Assembly (NCBI GenBank): GCA_964579325.1
Contig: CAZOHN010000170.1
Span: 1 to 7,817 of the forward strand
Direction: 5' to 3'
Length of the DNA: 7,817 bases
Source: CAZOHN01 sp964579325
GTDB taxonomy: Bacteria; Pseudomonadota; Alphaproteobacteria; Rhodobacterales; Rhodobacteraceae
The position numbers and the translations under genes are program-made. Shown here one piece after another: positions 6,821 through 7,817 of this stretch (positions are counted from its first letter, which is position 1; each line of letters begins with the position of its first letter). The notes under the pieces were generated by a model. It was not told the DNA's origin, searched no databases, and saw nothing but the letters and a program-made list of their open reading frames with translations.

Positions 6821-6825
6821 CCTCC
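6821..6825 (-). promoter_or_regulatory. Strong ribosome binding site of the acyl-CoA synthetase gene
   Basis: GGAGG on the minus strand lies 7 nt before the ATG at 6813 but only 1 nt before the in-frame GTG at 6819. It therefore fixes the start at 6813. Confidence 0.75.
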
Positions 6826-6835
6826 GGGAAATGAG

Positions 6836-6856
6836 GACCGGTCTTGCGCGCCGGTC
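6836..6856. other. Small inverted repeat in the ogt-ligase intergenic region
   Basis: GACCGG and CCGGTC form a perfect 6-bp inverted repeat around a 9-nt loop. It lies between the ogt stop (6922) and the ligase ribosome binding site, 10 nt upstream of the latter. No T-run follows on either strand, so it is not a clear intrinsic terminator. It could be an operator or a weak hairpin, or chance in GC-rich DNA. The remainder of this 108-bp gap (6814-6921) shows no convincing promoter by eye. Confidence 0.3.
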
Positions 6857-6921
6857 TCAGCAGTTCACAGGAGTGAGCGTAGCAGAGTTTCCGAGTGCCG
6901 CCGAACCTGTTTGGCCTCAGA

Positions 6922-7374
6922 TCAGATCAGGAGCGACGCGGCCCCTTCAAGACGCAGCAGTGCCACCTTGGTCTCGATGCCGCCTGGTGCGGAGAAGCCG
7001 CCGAGACCGCTCGCGCCGAGGACGCGGTGGCACGGCACCAGAATTGGCAAGGGGTTCGCCCCGCAAGCCTGGCCTGCCGCCTGCGCGCTGATCCCGAGGT
7101 CACGCGCGAGGTCGCCGTAGGTGCGGGTCTCGCCCCAGGGAATGGCCACGAGCGCCGCGCGGAAGCGGCCGTCGAAGCCCTCGCCGAGGCGCAGCGGGAG
7201 GTCGAAGCTGCGCCGCGCGCCTGCGAAATAGTCCGCCAGTTGCCGCACAGCTTCAGAGAGAAGCGGCGAGGGCGTGCCTTCGCCCTGATCGCCCCAGTCC
7301 ACCCGCGTGATCTCGCCGGTCTCCTCGGTGAGCGTGAGTGGCCCGAACGGGCTGGCGAGCGTCGCCCGTGTCAC
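6922..7374 (-). CDS. ogt: O6-methylguanine-DNA methyltransferase (Ogt-type, methylated-DNA--cysteine S-methyltransferase)
   Basis: The protein removes methyl groups from O6-methylguanine by irreversible transfer to its own cysteine. At 150 residues it is a short, single-chain form without an Ada-type regulatory domain. Residues 1 to about 65 form the N-terminal domain (LASPFGPLTLTEETG). The active domain has FRAALVAIPWGETRTYGDLA (72-90, with Y86 matching human Tyr114), GQACGANPLP (101-110) and ILVPCHRVLG (111-120), with nucleophile C115. The tail is GGFSAPGGIETKVALL. Counting back 17 residues from the cysteine, the position of the human arginine finger (Arg128) is Gln98. The GTG at 7374 overlaps the ileS stop as GTGA and has no Shine-Dalgarno, so translation is probably coupled. 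The open frame upstream to 7755 is antisense-free but lies over ileS in another phase and is not real. Confidence 0.93.
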   Translation of the reverse strand: MTRATLASPFGPLTLTEETGEITRVDWGDQGEGTPSPLLSEAVRQLADYFAGARRSFDLPLRLGEGFDGRFRAALVAIPWGETRTYGDLARDLGISAQAAGQACGANPLPILVPCHRVLGASGLGGFSAPGGIETKVALLRLEGAASLLI

Positions 7375-7817
7375 CCCAGCGCCGCGTCGCACCGCGCGCA
7401 GGTGGCGGGGTGGGCGTGGGTGCCCACGTCGGGCAGCACCTTCCAGCAGCGCGCGCATTTCTCGCCCTCCGCCTTCTCGAAGACCACGCCCACACCCGGC
7501 ACGTCGGGCAGGCGGAAGGCCTCCTGCGGGGCCGGATCGGCGGTGAGCGAGAGTGTCGAGGTGATGCAGACATCCGCGAAATCGACCGACTTGAGCGCCG
7601 CCAGCAGGCCCGCGTCCTCGACATGCACCACCGGCGCCGCTTCGAGGCTCGCCCCGATCACCTTGGCCGTGCGCTGGATCTCCAGCGCCGCCGTCACCAC
7701 CCGCCGGGCGCGGCGGATATCGGACCACTTCCGCGCGAGCGCCTCGTCGCGCCACTCGGCCGGGGTCTCGGGCATGTCGTGCAGGTGGACCGAGGAGTCC
7801 TCGCCGGGGAAGCGGCA
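7371..7817 (-). CDS. ileS: Isoleucyl-tRNA synthetase, C-terminal 148 residues, partial
   Basis: IleRS charges tRNA-Ile with isoleucine in the cytoplasm. Only the C-terminal part is present; the gene enters from the right edge. The frame opens with CRFPGEDSSVHLHDMPE, continues through the anticodon-binding helical region (EWRDEALARKWSDIRRARRVVTAAL, reported here as two adjoining helices with KVIGASLEA after them), and ends in a zinc ribbon with CARCWKVLPDVG and, 13 residues later, CARCDAALG. The two CxxC pairs are the C-terminal zinc site of bacterial IleRS, needed for aminoacylation in E. coli. ValRS and LeuRS lack this ribbon, which makes IleRS the best reading. The stop overlaps the ogt start by 4 bp. 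The catalytic HIGH and KMSKS motifs lie outside the window. Confidence 0.93.
   Translation of the reverse strand, partial: CRFPGEDSSVHLHDMPETPAEWRDEALARKWSDIRRARRVVTAALEIQRTAKVIGASLEAAPVVHVEDAGLLAALKSVDFADVCITSTLSLTADPAPQEAFRLPDVPGVGVVFEKAEGEKCARCWKVLPDVGTHAHPATCARCDAALG

Noticed and set aside
5830..6834. 334-codon plus-strand open frame
   Set aside because: Antisense to the acyl-CoA synthetase, with a typical His/Arg/Gly-rich shadow composition.
6922..7755. N-terminal extension of ogt to 277 residues
   Set aside because: The extra 127 residues are an out-of-phase reading of ileS; methyltransferase homology begins at the GTG at 7374.

Overview
The window is GC-rich, densely packed chromosomal DNA. 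The gene order and protein sequences suggest an alphaproteobacterium, most likely of the Rhodobacteraceae. The assignment rests on the order priA / transaldolase / DUF484 / xerC, a phosphatidylcholine synthase, and the style of the individual proteins. It comes from memory of these families, not from a database search.

Layout, left to right. (1) Positions 1-1402, minus strand: the first 467 codons of priA, the replication-restart helicase, cut by the left edge. (2) Positions 1403-1517: a 115-bp divergent intergenic region with a tandem repeat that places two Shine-Dalgarno-like copies ahead of priA. (3) Positions 1518-4595, plus strand: a compact probable operon of tal (transaldolase), a DUF484 gene, xerC (overlapping DUF484 by 4 bp) and pcs (phosphatidylcholine synthase). 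(4) Positions 4734-5000, plus strand: a small unrecognised gene for a protein with a C-terminal membrane segment. (5) Positions 5012-6813, minus strand: a 4-coumarate:CoA-ligase-like acyl-CoA synthetase followed by an overlapping DUF3253 gene. (6) Positions 6922-7817, minus strand: the C-terminal end of ileS (cut by the right edge), followed by an ogt-type O6-methylguanine-DNA methyltransferase that overlaps it by 4 bp.

The genes fall into several jobs. PriA restarts stalled forks and XerC resolves chromosome dimers, so chromosome maintenance brackets the left half. Tal works in the pentose phosphate pathway, Pcs makes membrane phosphatidylcholine from choline, the ligase activates a carboxylic acid as a CoA thioester, Ogt repairs alkylated guanine and IleS charges tRNA-Ile. 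No stretch over 300 bases lacks a gene. I see no RNA gene, mobile element, CRISPR array, attachment site or origin. Three start codons are decided by ribosome binding sites: the ligase at 6813, the small gene at 4734 and DUF484 at 2226.

This is an ordinary housekeeping region, and I do not see a previously undescribed system in it. The points most worth a second look are the DUF484-xerC coupling, the ligase-DUF3253 coupling, a glutamine in place of the usual arginine finger in the methyltransferase, and the uncharacterised small membrane protein.
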